A stretch of DNA of 64,000 nucleotides, taken from contig NZ_JAKRKC020000001.1 of the NCBI RefSeq assembly GCF_022664455.2, forward strand, positions 2,051,001-2,115,000, in the 5' to 3' direction. This document shows positions 34,840 to 42,655 of the stretch, one piece after another. Origin of the DNA: Actinomadura luzonensis (lineage in GTDB: Bacteria; Actinomycetota; Actinomycetes; Streptosporangiales; Streptosporangiaceae). Every line of letters starts with the position of its first letter. Position 1 is the stretch's first letter. The notes beneath the pieces were generated by a model. It ran no database searches and was not told where the DNA came from. It saw only the letters and a list, made by a program, of their open reading frames with translations. The translations under genes were made by a program, and so were the position numbers.

Positions 34840-34885
34840 GGGCCGGCCGCGCGGTGCGGGCCGGCCGCGCGGTGCGGGCCGGCCG
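34838..34885 (+). repeat. GC-rich 18-bp tandem repeat after the enolase gene
   Basis: GGGCCGGCCGCGCGGTGC is repeated about 2.5 times starting right at the enolase stop codon, between two converging genes. It contains GGCCGGCC palindromes and may fold strongly; it may serve as a terminator for both genes, though no T-run is present. Confidence 0.7.
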
Positions 34886-34908
34886 GTGCGGTCGCCCCGC
34901 CTCGCCGG

Positions 34909-35373
34909 TCACCTGCCGTCGGCCGCCTCCTCCATGGCGCGGAGGTCGATCCTGCTCATGCTCCGCATCGCCTTCATCGCGCGCCGCGCCCGCTCCGGGT
35001 CGGGGTCGCCCAGCAGCTCGGGGAGGCCGCGCGGGATGATCTGCCAGGACAGCCCCCACCGGTCCTTGAGCCAGCCGCACGGCCCCTCCTCGCCGCCGTC
35101 CGCGGTGAGCCTGGCCCACAGCTCGTCCACCTCCTCCTGCGACTCGCAGTCGACGAACAGCGAGACCGCCTCGGTGAAGCTGTGCTCGGGCCCGCCGTTC
35201 AGCGCGAGGTACCGCTGCCCGGCCAGCTCGAACTCGACCGTCATCGCCACCTCCGCCCCCGGGGGACGCTGGACGCTCACGATCCGCGAGCCGGCGAACA
35301 GCGAGGTGTAGAAGGCCGCGGCCTCCTCGGCCTGGTTGTCGAACCACAGGAACGTTGTGATCTTCTGCGCCAC
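34909..35373 (-). CDS. VOC-family protein, PhnB/3-demethylubiquinone-methyltransferase-like
   Basis: The 154-residue protein shows the VOC pattern of the PhnB-like group: ITTFLWFDNQAEEAAAFYTSLF at the N-terminus (in parts), FELAGQRYLALNGGPEH in the middle (about 49-65) and CGWLKDRWGLSWQIIPR (about 99-115). Proteins of this group have a glyoxalase-type fold; most have no established reaction. ATG at 35373 has AAAGGG upstream. It is separately transcribed and divergent from the patatin gene. Confidence 0.9.
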   Translation of the reverse strand: MAQKITTFLWFDNQAEEAAAFYTSLFAGSRIVSVQRPPGAEVAMTVEFELAGQRYLALNGGPEHSFTEAVSLFVDCESQEEVDELWARLTADGGEEGPCGWLKDRWGLSWQIIPRGLPELLGDPDPERARRAMKAMRSMSRIDLRAMEEAADGR

Positions 35374-35474
35374 TTTCTGGCCCTTTCACTAGCCTGGATG
35401 CGTTTCGTCATCAACGCGTCGAACACGCTCCGGCCGGTTCGACACGGCAACCGGACTTTTTTGAGGAGTCGTCG

Positions 35475-36293
35475 ATGAGCGGTAAAGCACTGGTGCTGGG
35501 CGGGGGCGGGGTGGCCGGGATCGCGTGGGCGACCGGCGTGGTGGCGGCGCTGGAGGACGCCGGCGTGCGCCTGCTGGACGCCGACCGCGTCGTGGGCACG
35601 TCGGCGGGCTCGGCGGTGGCCGCCCAGATCACCAGCGGCCTGCCCATGGCCGACCTGCTGGCGCGGCAGACCGACCCGGCGCGGCAGACGCCGGAGCTGC
35701 CCGGCGGCGTGGACATGGCGGAGCTGTGGGCCCGGCTGCAGGCCGCCTACGAGAGCTCGCCCGACCCCGCCGAGCAGCGGCGCAAGGTCGGGGAGCTGGC
35801 GCTGTCGGCCGCCACGGTGAGCGAGGCCGAGCGGCGCGCGGTGATCGAGGCCCGGCTGCCGGTGCACGCCTGGCCGGAGCGCGACCTGGTGATCACGGCG
35901 GTGGACGCGCGCACCGGGGAGCCCCGGCTGTTCACACGGGGGTCGGGGGTCGGGCTGGTGGACGCGGTGGCGGCCAGCTGCGCGGTGCCGGGCGTGTGGC
36001 CGTGCGTGCGGATCGGCGGGGTGCCGTACATGGACGGCGGGGTGCGGTCCAGCACGAACGCCGACCTCGCGGCGGGCTTCGACCCGGTGCTGGTGATCGC
36101 GCCGATGCCCGACCTCGGCGTGCCGTCCTGGGCGGCGCTCGACGGGGCGGTCGAGGTGATCGGGCCGGACGAGGCCGCGCAGGCCGCGTTCGGCGCCGAC
36201 CCCCTCGCCCCCGAGTCCCGTACGCCGAGCGCCGAGGCGGGCTACGCCCAGGGCGCGGCCGTGGCGGGCAAGGTGGCGGCGTTCTGGAAGTGA
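35475..36293 (+). CDS. Patatin-like phospholipase
   Basis: The 272-residue protein has the oxyanion loop GGGGVAGIAW (about 8-17), the nucleophile elbow GTSAGSA (about 41-47) and the catalytic Asp motif DGGVRSSTNADLA (about 189-201), the Ser-Asp dyad of patatin lipases. It is cytoplasmic (no signal peptide) and about the usual size for the short bacterial group. ATG at 35475 follows TTGAGGAG. Likely an acyl hydrolase on membrane lipids. It converges with the GH10 xylanase gene, leaving 4 bp. Confidence 0.92.
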   Translation: MSGKALVLGGGGVAGIAWATGVVAALEDAGVRLLDADRVVGTSAGSAVAAQITSGLPMADLLARQTDPARQTPELPGGVDMAELWARLQAAYESSPDPAEQRRKVGELALSAATVSEAERRAVIEARLPVHAWPERDLVITAVDARTGEPRLFTRGSGVGLVDAVAASCAVPGVWPCVRIGGVPYMDGGVRSSTNADLAAGFDPVLVIAPMPDLGVPSWAALDGAVEVIGPDEAAQAAFGADPLAPESRTPSAEAGYAQGAAVAGKVAAFWK

Positions 36294-36297
36294 GCCG

Positions 36298-37335
36298 CTA
36301 GCCCCGCTTGACGCTCAGCAGGGCCTGGTAGGCGGGCTTGGGCGCGTAGTTCTCGTCGAACAGGCAGGCCGCGCCCTCGCCGTCGAACCAGCCGGGCACC
36401 CACGAGTGGCGGTCGGTGAAGCCCCACACGGTGAACTCGCGGCAGGCGCTCACGCTCAGGCAGCCGCTGAGCGCCCGCCGGTAGTAGTCGGCCTGGGTGG
36501 CCAGCTTCTCGGGGGTGACCGGCAGCACCATGCGCACGTCCATCTCGGTGACGGCGACCTCCAGGCCGAGGTCGGCGAAGCGGCGCATGACGGCGGGCCA
36601 GTCGCCCGGGTAGTCGTACTGGATGCCGAGGTGGCCCTGGAAGCCGATGCCGTGGATGGGCACGCCCTGCGCCTTGAGGTCCTTGATCAGCGTGTACGTG
36701 GTCTCGATCTTGGCGGTGTTCCACTCGATGTTGTAGTCGTTGAGGTAGAGCTTGGCGTGCGGGTCCGCGCGGTGGGCCCAGCGGAAGGCGTCGGCGATGT
36801 AGCCTGGGCCGAGGTGGGTGAGCCAGATGCTCTGCCGCAGGTTGCCGTCGTCGTCCACCACCTCGTTCACCACGTCCCAGGCGCGGATCTTGCCCCGGTA
36901 GCGGCGGGCCTCGGTCATGATGTGGTCGCGGAGGATGTCCCTGAGCTCGGCGTCGCCGATCGTGCCGTTCTCGACGCCGGTGGTGAGCCAGGCCGGTAGC
37001 TGGTTGTGCCACACCAGGTTGTGGCCGCGGATCTTCTGGTCGTGCCGCAGGGCGTTCGCGACGACGGCGTCGGCGTCCTGCCAGGTGTAGGTGCCCCGTT
37101 CCGGCTCGACGGACTCCCACTTCATCGCGTTCTCGGCCGTGACGTGGGAGAACTCGCGGTTGAGCACCTTGCGGTAGTCGGCCTCGTCGCGCAGGGAGGC
37201 GACGTCCACCGCGGTGCCGATCCTGATGCCGGTCTGCTGCGCCAGCTCGCGCAGGTCGCGGGGCTGCCTGGGGTGGGCCTGGGCGGGGAGCGGGACGGCG
37301 AGGACGAGCGCCATCGCGAGGATGAGGGGCTTCAC
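36298..37335 (-). CDS. Secreted GH10 endo-beta-1,4-xylanase
   Basis: The 345-residue protein has a signal peptide (residues 1-20, MKPLILAMALVLAVPLPAQA) and a full GH10 barrel: VTAENAMKWE (about 64), GHNLVWHNQLPAW (about 102), the acid/base Glu in WDVVNEVVDD (about 152), FQGHLG (about 230) and the nucleophile Glu in VAVTEMDVRM (about 259), ending VWGFTDRHSWVPG. No carbohydrate-binding module follows, so it is a single-domain xylanase. GTG at 37335 follows CGGAGG. A GAAAGTTTC palindrome lies across the leader. Confidence 0.95.
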   Translation of the reverse strand: MKPLILAMALVLAVPLPAQAHPRQPRDLRELAQQTGIRIGTAVDVASLRDEADYRKVLNREFSHVTAENAMKWESVEPERGTYTWQDADAVVANALRHDQKIRGHNLVWHNQLPAWLTTGVENGTIGDAELRDILRDHIMTEARRYRGKIRAWDVVNEVVDDDGNLRQSIWLTHLGPGYIADAFRWAHRADPHAKLYLNDYNIEWNTAKIETTYTLIKDLKAQGVPIHGIGFQGHLGIQYDYPGDWPAVMRRFADLGLEVAVTEMDVRMVLPVTPEKLATQADYYRRALSGCLSVSACREFTVWGFTDRHSWVPGWFDGEGAACLFDENYAPKPAYQALLSVKRG

Positions 37336-37342
37336 CGGACCT

Positions 37343-37355
37343 CCGAAAGTTTCGG
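37343..37355. promoter_or_regulatory. Palindrome CCGAAAGTTTCGG upstream of xylanase gene
   Basis: A perfect 13-bp dyad lies 8 nt before the xylanase start, next to its ribosome site. The GAAA-N-TTTC form resembles operator boxes reported for streptomycete xylanase promoters. A repressor here would block transcription or leader reading. The divergent ATPase gene begins 87 bp away. Confidence 0.55.
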
Positions 37356-37441
37356 CAGGGTAACGATAATTTTCAGCGCCGTGGCCGGAACGTATGAGCT
37401 GCGGACGAGACCGTCAAGACCCAAAACGGAAGGAAGGCCCC

Positions 37442-37990
37442 ATGAGGCGTTACATCCTGACCGGCGCACCCGGCGCGGGGAAGACGGCCATCCTGCGCCG
37501 GCTGGAGCAGGACGGCTACGCCGTCGTCGAGGAGGCGGCCACCGACGTCATCGCCCTGCGGCAGGCCGAGGGCGAGGCCGAGCCGTGGACGCGGCCGTCC
37601 TTCATCGAGGAGGTGCTGGCGCTCCAGCTCCGCCGCCGGGAGCGGGCCGCCGCCTTGCCCGGCGGCGGGCCGCAGGTCCACGACCGCTCGCCGGTGTGCA
37701 CGTACGCGCTGGCCCGCTTCCTTGGCCATCCCGTCCCGCCGGCCCTGTCCACGGCGCTGGACCGCCTGCGGGCCGGGCGCGGCTACGAGGAGGAGGTGTT
37801 CTTCGTCGAGAACCTGGGCTTCGTGGCCCCGACCGGCGCGCGCCGGATCACCTTCGAGGAGTCGCTGCGCTTCGAGCGCGTCCACCGGGACGCCTACGCC
37901 CGCTTCGGCCACACCTGCCTGCCGGTCCCCGCGGGCCCGCTGCCGGAGCGCGCCGCGGCGGTCAGGGCGCGCCTCGCAGCCGCACGGTGA
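37442..37990 (+). CDS. AAA_28-type small ATPase/kinase
   Basis: The 182-residue protein begins with a P-loop TGAPGAGKTAIL (about 7-18), then VVEEAATDVI (about 28), DRSPVCTYALA (about 81) and FVENLGFV with a Walker-B-like acidic position, ending with an Arg-rich helix, as in AAA_28 (NadR/thymidylate-kinase-like) proteins. It should bind ATP; the acceptor is unknown. ATG at 37442 follows AAGGAAGG. Its 3' end overlaps the converging PL8 lyase gene by 29 bp. Confidence 0.88.
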   Translation: MRRYILTGAPGAGKTAILRRLEQDGYAVVEEAATDVIALRQAEGEAEPWTRPSFIEEVLALQLRRRERAAALPGGGPQVHDRSPVCTYALARFLGHPVPPALSTALDRLRAGRGYEEEVFFVENLGFVAPTGARRITFEESLRFERVHRDAYARFGHTCLPVPAGPLPERAAAVRARLAAAR

Positions 37991-40196
37991 CCGTGACCGA
38001 GCCGCCCTCCAGCCCGCCCAGCCCGCGGAGGACCAGGGTGGAGCCGGTCAGCAGGGCGTCGCCGGCGAGCAGCGCGGTGATCGGGCGGTCCCAGGTGAGC
38101 GACAGCTCGTCCAGGTCGCGGCGCGGGTCGGACACGGTCAGCGTGGCGGTGCCGTCGTCGTGCTCGCGGGCGAGGACCGCGCACGGCGCGGAGGCGGTCA
38201 GGCCGCCCGCCGCCCCGGCGAGCCAGAAGCAGGCGGCCGTGAGGCCGGACGCCGGCACGTGCACGGCCTGCGCGGCCGTGGTGTTGGCGAGCACCCGCAG
38301 CCAGGAGGGGTCGGCGGCGCGGGCCGCGGTCCGCTCCCGGGTCGCGCCGGGCAGCAGGACGTAGTGGTAGCCGGCCGCGCGCGGGTCGATGCCGTGGTCC
38401 AGCCACAGCGTCACGTAGTCGCGGGTGACCCCGCCGCCCGGGCGGCGTTCGCGCAGCGTGCGCAGCGGCTGCCCCGGCACCAGGTAGCCGCCGTGGCCCG
38501 CCAGGTGCGCCCAGCCCTCGCCGGTGGTGAGCGGGGCATCGGTGGTGAGCGGGGCATCGGTGGTGAGCGGGACGGTCCGGCGGTTGTCGACGACCGTCTC
38601 GACCGGCGCGCCGTCCCGCGCCGTGATGCCGGCGCCCAGGCAGACCACGGCGTCGTCGAGGAAGAACCACGACGTGAACGCCTCCAGGGTGCTTTCGAGA
38701 CCGCTCAGGTGCTGGCCGACGGCCGCGTACGTGCCGTCCGTCGCCCCGCCGACCCACCGCCAGGGCGTGCAGGTGTCGCCCCAGGCCCCGCCCGCGCCGT
38801 CCGGCAGCCGCTTGGCCGAGACCGTGGTGCCGGGCAGGCGGTAGGGGTCGACGGTGGGCCAGAAGGAGTCGGAGTACTGGTCGGCGTGGCCGCCGGCCCA
38901 CCAGTAGAGCATGCCGGAGCCGGTGTGCCAGCCGCGCAGGTTCTCGCCGTTGCCGTGCTCGTAGCGGGCGACGCGGTCGGAGGCCATGCTGAGGGCGGCG
39001 CACCAGCCGGGCCTCCGGTGCACGGCCCGGGCGCTCATCGGCAGCAGCCGGTGCCCGACCGGCTCGGGCGCGGCGGGCACGGACGGGTCCGCCACGACCG
39101 CCGCCAGCCGGGCGCGCGCCGCGGGCTCCAGCCGCTCGGGACGCCGGCCGCGCGCCGCCCACCCCTTCACCAGCGCGTGCCAGCGGGCCCGGGCGGCGGC
39201 CGGGGCCACCTCGGCCAGCAGCAGGATCGCGGCGGCGAGCTCGTGGCCGCGCTCGTGGTCGCCGAAGGGGCGGCGGCCGACGCCGCGCCCGCGCACGAGG
39301 TCCATGCAGGCCCCGTCGCGCACGAACGGCGCGAACGACCGCTCCACCGCCTCGAACAGCAGCGGGTACGTCACCTCCCACGGCGAGCCGCGCAGCAGCG
39401 CGAGGATCGTGGCGGCCCCCGACAGCAGCGTCACGCCGTAACCGCCCTGGTAGGGGACGTGCGTGTGCTGGATGAAGGAGCCGTCGCGGTAGAAGCCGTC
39501 GCCGTCGCCGACGTACCCGAACACCGGTCGCAGCGCGGCCACGGCGAGGTCGGCGCGGCCGTGGTCGGCGTCCAGCATGGCCCGCAGCAGCATGACCAGG
39601 CACAGATCCACCCGGTTGGCGGCGGTGCTGGTGCCGCTGTAGGGGCCGAGCCGCCGCTCGGGGACGAAGTGGTCGACGGCCGCGGCGAGCGCCGCGCCCT
39701 CGCGGTCGCCGAGATGCGGCTCGACCAGCACGGACGCGTCCAGCAGCGCTTTCGGCACGCCGATCTGCCAGTGCCACCAGTTGCCCGTGGCCGCGGCGCC
39801 GGCCGCGTACACGTGCCGCCGGTAGTGGTCGATCCCGGCGGCCACCGCCCGGCCCAGCGCGGGGTCGCCGGTCAGGCCGGTGCCGGGGAGCGCGTACCCG
39901 AGCGCCATCGTGCGGAGCCGGCGCGGCGTGGCGGCGAAGGACGGGAACGGCTGGTCCGGCCACAGGCGGGAAGGGCCGGCGGCCATGGTGTCCCGGTGGC
40001 GGGCGGCGGCCCGGCCGAGGGCGGCGAGGGCGGCCGCGTGCGGCGGGTGGCCGGCGCCCGCGGCCAGCTCGCGCCAGCGGCGGCGCAGCCGGACGAAGGA
40101 GTTGTTGGGCGTGCGCGCGAGCCCGGCCGGCGTCAGCGCGCCGGCCAGCCCGGCCGCCGTGACCCCGCCGGCCCGCAGGAACGATCTCCGCCGCAC
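37962..40196 (-). CDS. Secreted polysaccharide lyase family 8 (hyaluronate/chondroitin/xanthan lyase type)
   Basis: The 744-residue protein has a twin-arginine signal (RRRSFLRAGG, then an Ala-rich stretch), an alpha-toroid domain with the catalytic Asn region GNWWHWQIGVPKALL (about 132-146), and His/Tyr region FIQHTHVPYQGGYG (about 230-243), and a beta-sandwich domain with YEHGNGENLRGW and DQYSDSFWPTVDPYRLPGTT. These residues fit PL8 lyases that cleave hyaluronan, chondroitin or xanthan by elimination. GTG 40196 has GGAGG only one base away; GTG 40211 is an alternative. A triple PLTTDA repeat (18-bp units) lies near residue 550. Confidence 0.93.
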   Translation of the reverse strand: MRRRSFLRAGGVTAAGLAGALTPAGLARTPNNSFVRLRRRWRELAAGAGHPPHAAALAALGRAAARHRDTMAAGPSRLWPDQPFPSFAATPRRLRTMALGYALPGTGLTGDPALGRAVAAGIDHYRRHVYAAGAAATGNWWHWQIGVPKALLDASVLVEPHLGDREGAALAAAVDHFVPERRLGPYSGTSTAANRVDLCLVMLLRAMLDADHGRADLAVAALRPVFGYVGDGDGFYRDGSFIQHTHVPYQGGYGVTLLSGAATILALLRGSPWEVTYPLLFEAVERSFAPFVRDGACMDLVRGRGVGRRPFGDHERGHELAAAILLLAEVAPAAARARWHALVKGWAARGRRPERLEPAARARLAAVVADPSVPAAPEPVGHRLLPMSARAVHRRPGWCAALSMASDRVARYEHGNGENLRGWHTGSGMLYWWAGGHADQYSDSFWPTVDPYRLPGTTVSAKRLPDGAGGAWGDTCTPWRWVGGATDGTYAAVGQHLSGLESTLEAFTSWFFLDDAVVCLGAGITARDGAPVETVVDNRRTVPLTTDAPLTTDAPLTTGEGWAHLAGHGGYLVPGQPLRTLRERRPGGGVTRDYVTLWLDHGIDPRAAGYHYVLLPGATRERTAARAADPSWLRVLANTTAAQAVHVPASGLTAACFWLAGAAGGLTASAPCAVLAREHDDGTATLTVSDPRRDLDELSLTWDRPITALLAGDALLTGSTLVLRGLGGLEGGSVTVTVRLRGAP
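38523..38571 (-). repeat. 18-bp tandem repeat inside the PL8 lyase gene
   Basis: The unit GGTGAGCGGGGCATCGGT occurs nearly three times and encodes PLTTDA repeated. The unit length keeps the frame, and the copies are almost identical, indicating recent duplication. Confidence 0.8.
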
Positions 40197-40207
40197 GCCT
40201 CCGATTG

Positions 40208-41191
40208 TCACAGGGGAAGCTGCGCCCCGGCACGTTTGATCGTGCGGATGATGGGCGCGGTCTCGATCTGCCGGATCGCGGGCAGCGCGCCCAGGTCCTC
40301 GGTCAGGTAGCGGTAGAAGGCCGCGTCGTCGCGGCACACGATGCTGGCCGCCAGGTTGTGGGGGCCGGTGGCGGCGCCCGCGAAGGCCACCTCCGGGTGG
40401 CGGGCGAGGGCGTGCCCGGTCGCGTCCAGCTCGGCGGGCGGCACCGACATCCAGAGCTGCGCCTCCACCTGGTAGCCGAGGAGGGTGGGCAGCACGTCCA
40501 TGTCGAAGAAGAGCGCTCCGGCCGCGCACAGGTGCTCCATGCGGCGCCTGACCGTCGACTCCGACCAGCCGGTGGCCGCCGCCAGGTCGGCGTGGGCCGC
40601 CCGGCCGTCCCGCGACAGCGCCTGGAGCAGCGCGTCGTCGCCGGGGCCGAGCGTGATCGGCTCGTCCGTGGCGGCGTGCCTGGCGTACCCGCGGCCCGCC
40701 TCCAGGTGCGCCACCTGGTCGGCGGAGAGCGCGGCGAGCCCGGCCCAGCCGACCCGCCCGCCGACGAACGTGTGCAGCGTCCGGTGGGCCGTCACCGACA
40801 GCACCCGGTTGGTCCTGGCCAGCTTGTTCAGCAGCAGCGCCTGCCGCTCGGCGGCGGTGCGCTGGAGCGCGCCGCACGAGATCTCGGTGCCGCCGGACAG
40901 CAGGTGCACCCAGAACGTGTCGGAGCGCCGCCCCAGCGCCTCGGCGATCGAGGCGGCGGCGTCGGGCGTGCACCGCAGCCGCAGGGCCCACGACTCGTAG
41001 CCGAGCCGCCGCCCGTCCACCACGCCGACGACCCGCAACATCCCGGTCGAGCGCAGCCGCCGATAGCGGCGCGCCACCCGCTGGTCGGACACGCCCAGCA
41101 CCTCGCCGATCCGGCTGAAGGGGGCCCGCCCGTCCACCTGGAGCGCGTGCAGCAGCCCGCGGTCCACCTCGTCCAGCACGATGTTTTCCAC
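40208..41191 (-). CDS. Lrp/AsnC-family regulator, duplicated form
   Basis: The 327-residue protein contains two Lrp-type units: an HTH at residues 8-60 (LDEVDRGLLHALQVDGRAPFSRI in parts, GVSDQRVARRYRRL) with a ligand domain, and a second HTH near 180-230 (LGPGDDALLQALSRDGR, WSESTVRRRMEHL) with its own ligand domain (VEAQLWMSVPPAELD). Double Lrp regulators are common in actinomycetes. The GTG at 41191 lies 84 bp from the divergent MFS transporter, its likely target. It ends just upstream of the PL8 gene in the same direction (12 bp), so the lyase could be read from the same transcript. Confidence 0.92.
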   Translation of the reverse strand: MENIVLDEVDRGLLHALQVDGRAPFSRIGEVLGVSDQRVARRYRRLRSTGMLRVVGVVDGRRLGYESWALRLRCTPDAAASIAEALGRRSDTFWVHLLSGGTEISCGALQRTAAERQALLLNKLARTNRVLSVTAHRTLHTFVGGRVGWAGLAALSADQVAHLEAGRGYARHAATDEPITLGPGDDALLQALSRDGRAAHADLAAATGWSESTVRRRMEHLCAAGALFFDMDVLPTLLGYQVEAQLWMSVPPAELDATGHALARHPEVAFAGAATGPHNLAASIVCRDDAAFYRYLTEDLGALPAIRQIETAPIIRTIKRAGAQLPL

Positions 41192-41275
41192 CAGCCAAGC
41201 GTAATCCGCACGGAAAACCACCAGAACGGCCCGATCTCCTGGCGACAACCGGCACCCGCCCGCGACCTTGTCCGC

Positions 41276-42655
41276 ATGACTACCTTGCGCACCCCGGAGA
41301 CCGCCGCGCGGGCGGGCTGGCAGCCGCTCGTCGCGGCCTGCCTCGGGGCCTTCATGTTGCTCGTGGACGTGACCATCGTCATGGTCGCCCTCCCCCCGAT
41401 CGCCGCCGACCTGCGCATGTCGTTCAGCGACACGCAATGGCTGCTCGACGGCTACGCGCTGGCCCTGGCCGCGCTGCTGCTGGCCGCCGGGTCCGTCGCC
41501 GACCACGCCGGGCGGCGGCGGGTCTACCTGGCGGCGCTGGCGGTGTTCGCGCTGGCCTCGCTGGCCTGCGGGATCGCGCCGGACGGCGCGCTGCTGCTGG
41601 CGGCCAGGGTGGTGCAGGGGGCCGGCGGCGCGGCCATGATGGCCACGACGCTCGCCCTGATCAGCGCCACCTACCACGGGCGGCGGCGGGGCATCGCCTT
41701 CGGCGTGTGGGGCGGCGTGAACGGCGCCGCCGCGGCCGTCGCCCCCGTGCTCGGCGGCCTGCTCACCGAGCACCTGCACTGGCGGGCCATCTTCCTGGTG
41801 AACCTGCCGATCAGCCTGGCCGCGGCCTGGCTGACGCTGCGCTCGGTGCCGGAGTCGCGGCTGCCCGGGGAGAAGGGGCGGCCGGACTGGGCGGGCATGG
41901 CGACGTTCACCGTGGCGGCGGGGGCGCTGACGTACGGGCTGATCGAGGCCGGGCAGCACGGCTGGGCGGCGGCGCGGACGCTCGTGCCGCTCGGCGCCGC
42001 CGCGGTGGCGCTGGCCGCGTTCCTCGCCGTCGAGCTGCGCAGCCCACGGCCCATGCTGGACCTGCGGCTGTTCCGCAACCGGTCGTTCAGCGGGATCATG
42101 GCCGGGGCCGGGCTGCTCATGCCGGCCGCGTTCGCCTGCCTGGCCTTCACCTCGCTGTGGCTGCAGCAGGTGCTGGCGCTCGGGCCGGTGATGGCGGGGG
42201 TGGCGCTGTCGCCGATGGCGGCCACGTCCCTGGTGGTCTCGGTGGCCGCCGCCCGGCTGTTCCCCCGGCTGTCGCCCCGGGCGGCCGTCGGCGGCGGGCT
42301 GCTGCTCATCGGGGCGGGCGCGTTCCTCCAGGGCCGGCTGGGGCCGGACACGGCCTGGACGGCGCTCGCGCCCGGCCTGGTGGTGACCGGGATCGGCGTG
42401 GGCCTGGCGATCCCCGCGCTCAGCTCGGCCGCCATGGCCGCCGTGCCGCCGCACCGGGCCGGGATGGCGGCCGGCGCGGTCAACACGGTGCGGCAGCTCG
42501 GCTACGCGCTCGGCGTCGCGGTGCTCGGCCTGCTGTACCAGGGGGCGGGGCGGGCGGCGTACGCGGCGCTGAACGAGGTGTACCTGGTCAGCGGGGTGAC
42601 CGGGGTGGCGGCGGGGCTGCTGGTGCTCGCCGCCGTGCGCGGCCGTGCGCGCTAG
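41276..42655 (+). CDS. MFS drug-resistance transporter (DHA2, 14-helix type)
   Basis: The 459-residue protein has about 14 hydrophobic helices and MFS motifs: LDVTIVxVALPxI-like LVDVTIVMVALPPI (about 27-40), motif A-like VADHAGRRRVYLAAL (about 77-91) and motif C-like GGVNGAAAAVAPVLGG (about 140). It should export toxic or antibiotic compounds with protons. It is divergent from the Lrp regulator (84 bp gap), which probably controls it. Its TAG overlaps the converging WGR gene stop at CTAG, a 4-bp overlap. Confidence 0.93.
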   Translation: MTTLRTPETAARAGWQPLVAACLGAFMLLVDVTIVMVALPPIAADLRMSFSDTQWLLDGYALALAALLLAAGSVADHAGRRRVYLAALAVFALASLACGIAPDGALLLAARVVQGAGGAAMMATTLALISATYHGRRRGIAFGVWGGVNGAAAAVAPVLGGLLTEHLHWRAIFLVNLPISLAAAWLTLRSVPESRLPGEKGRPDWAGMATFTVAAGALTYGLIEAGQHGWAAARTLVPLGAAAVALAAFLAVELRSPRPMLDLRLFRNRSFSGIMAGAGLLMPAAFACLAFTSLWLQQVLALGPVMAGVALSPMAATSLVVSVAAARLFPRLSPRAAVGGGLLLIGAGAFLQGRLGPDTAWTALAPGLVVTGIGVGLAIPALSSAAMAAVPPHRAGMAAGAVNTVRQLGYALGVAVLGLLYQGAGRAAYAALNEVYLVSGVTGVAAGLLVLAAVRGRAR

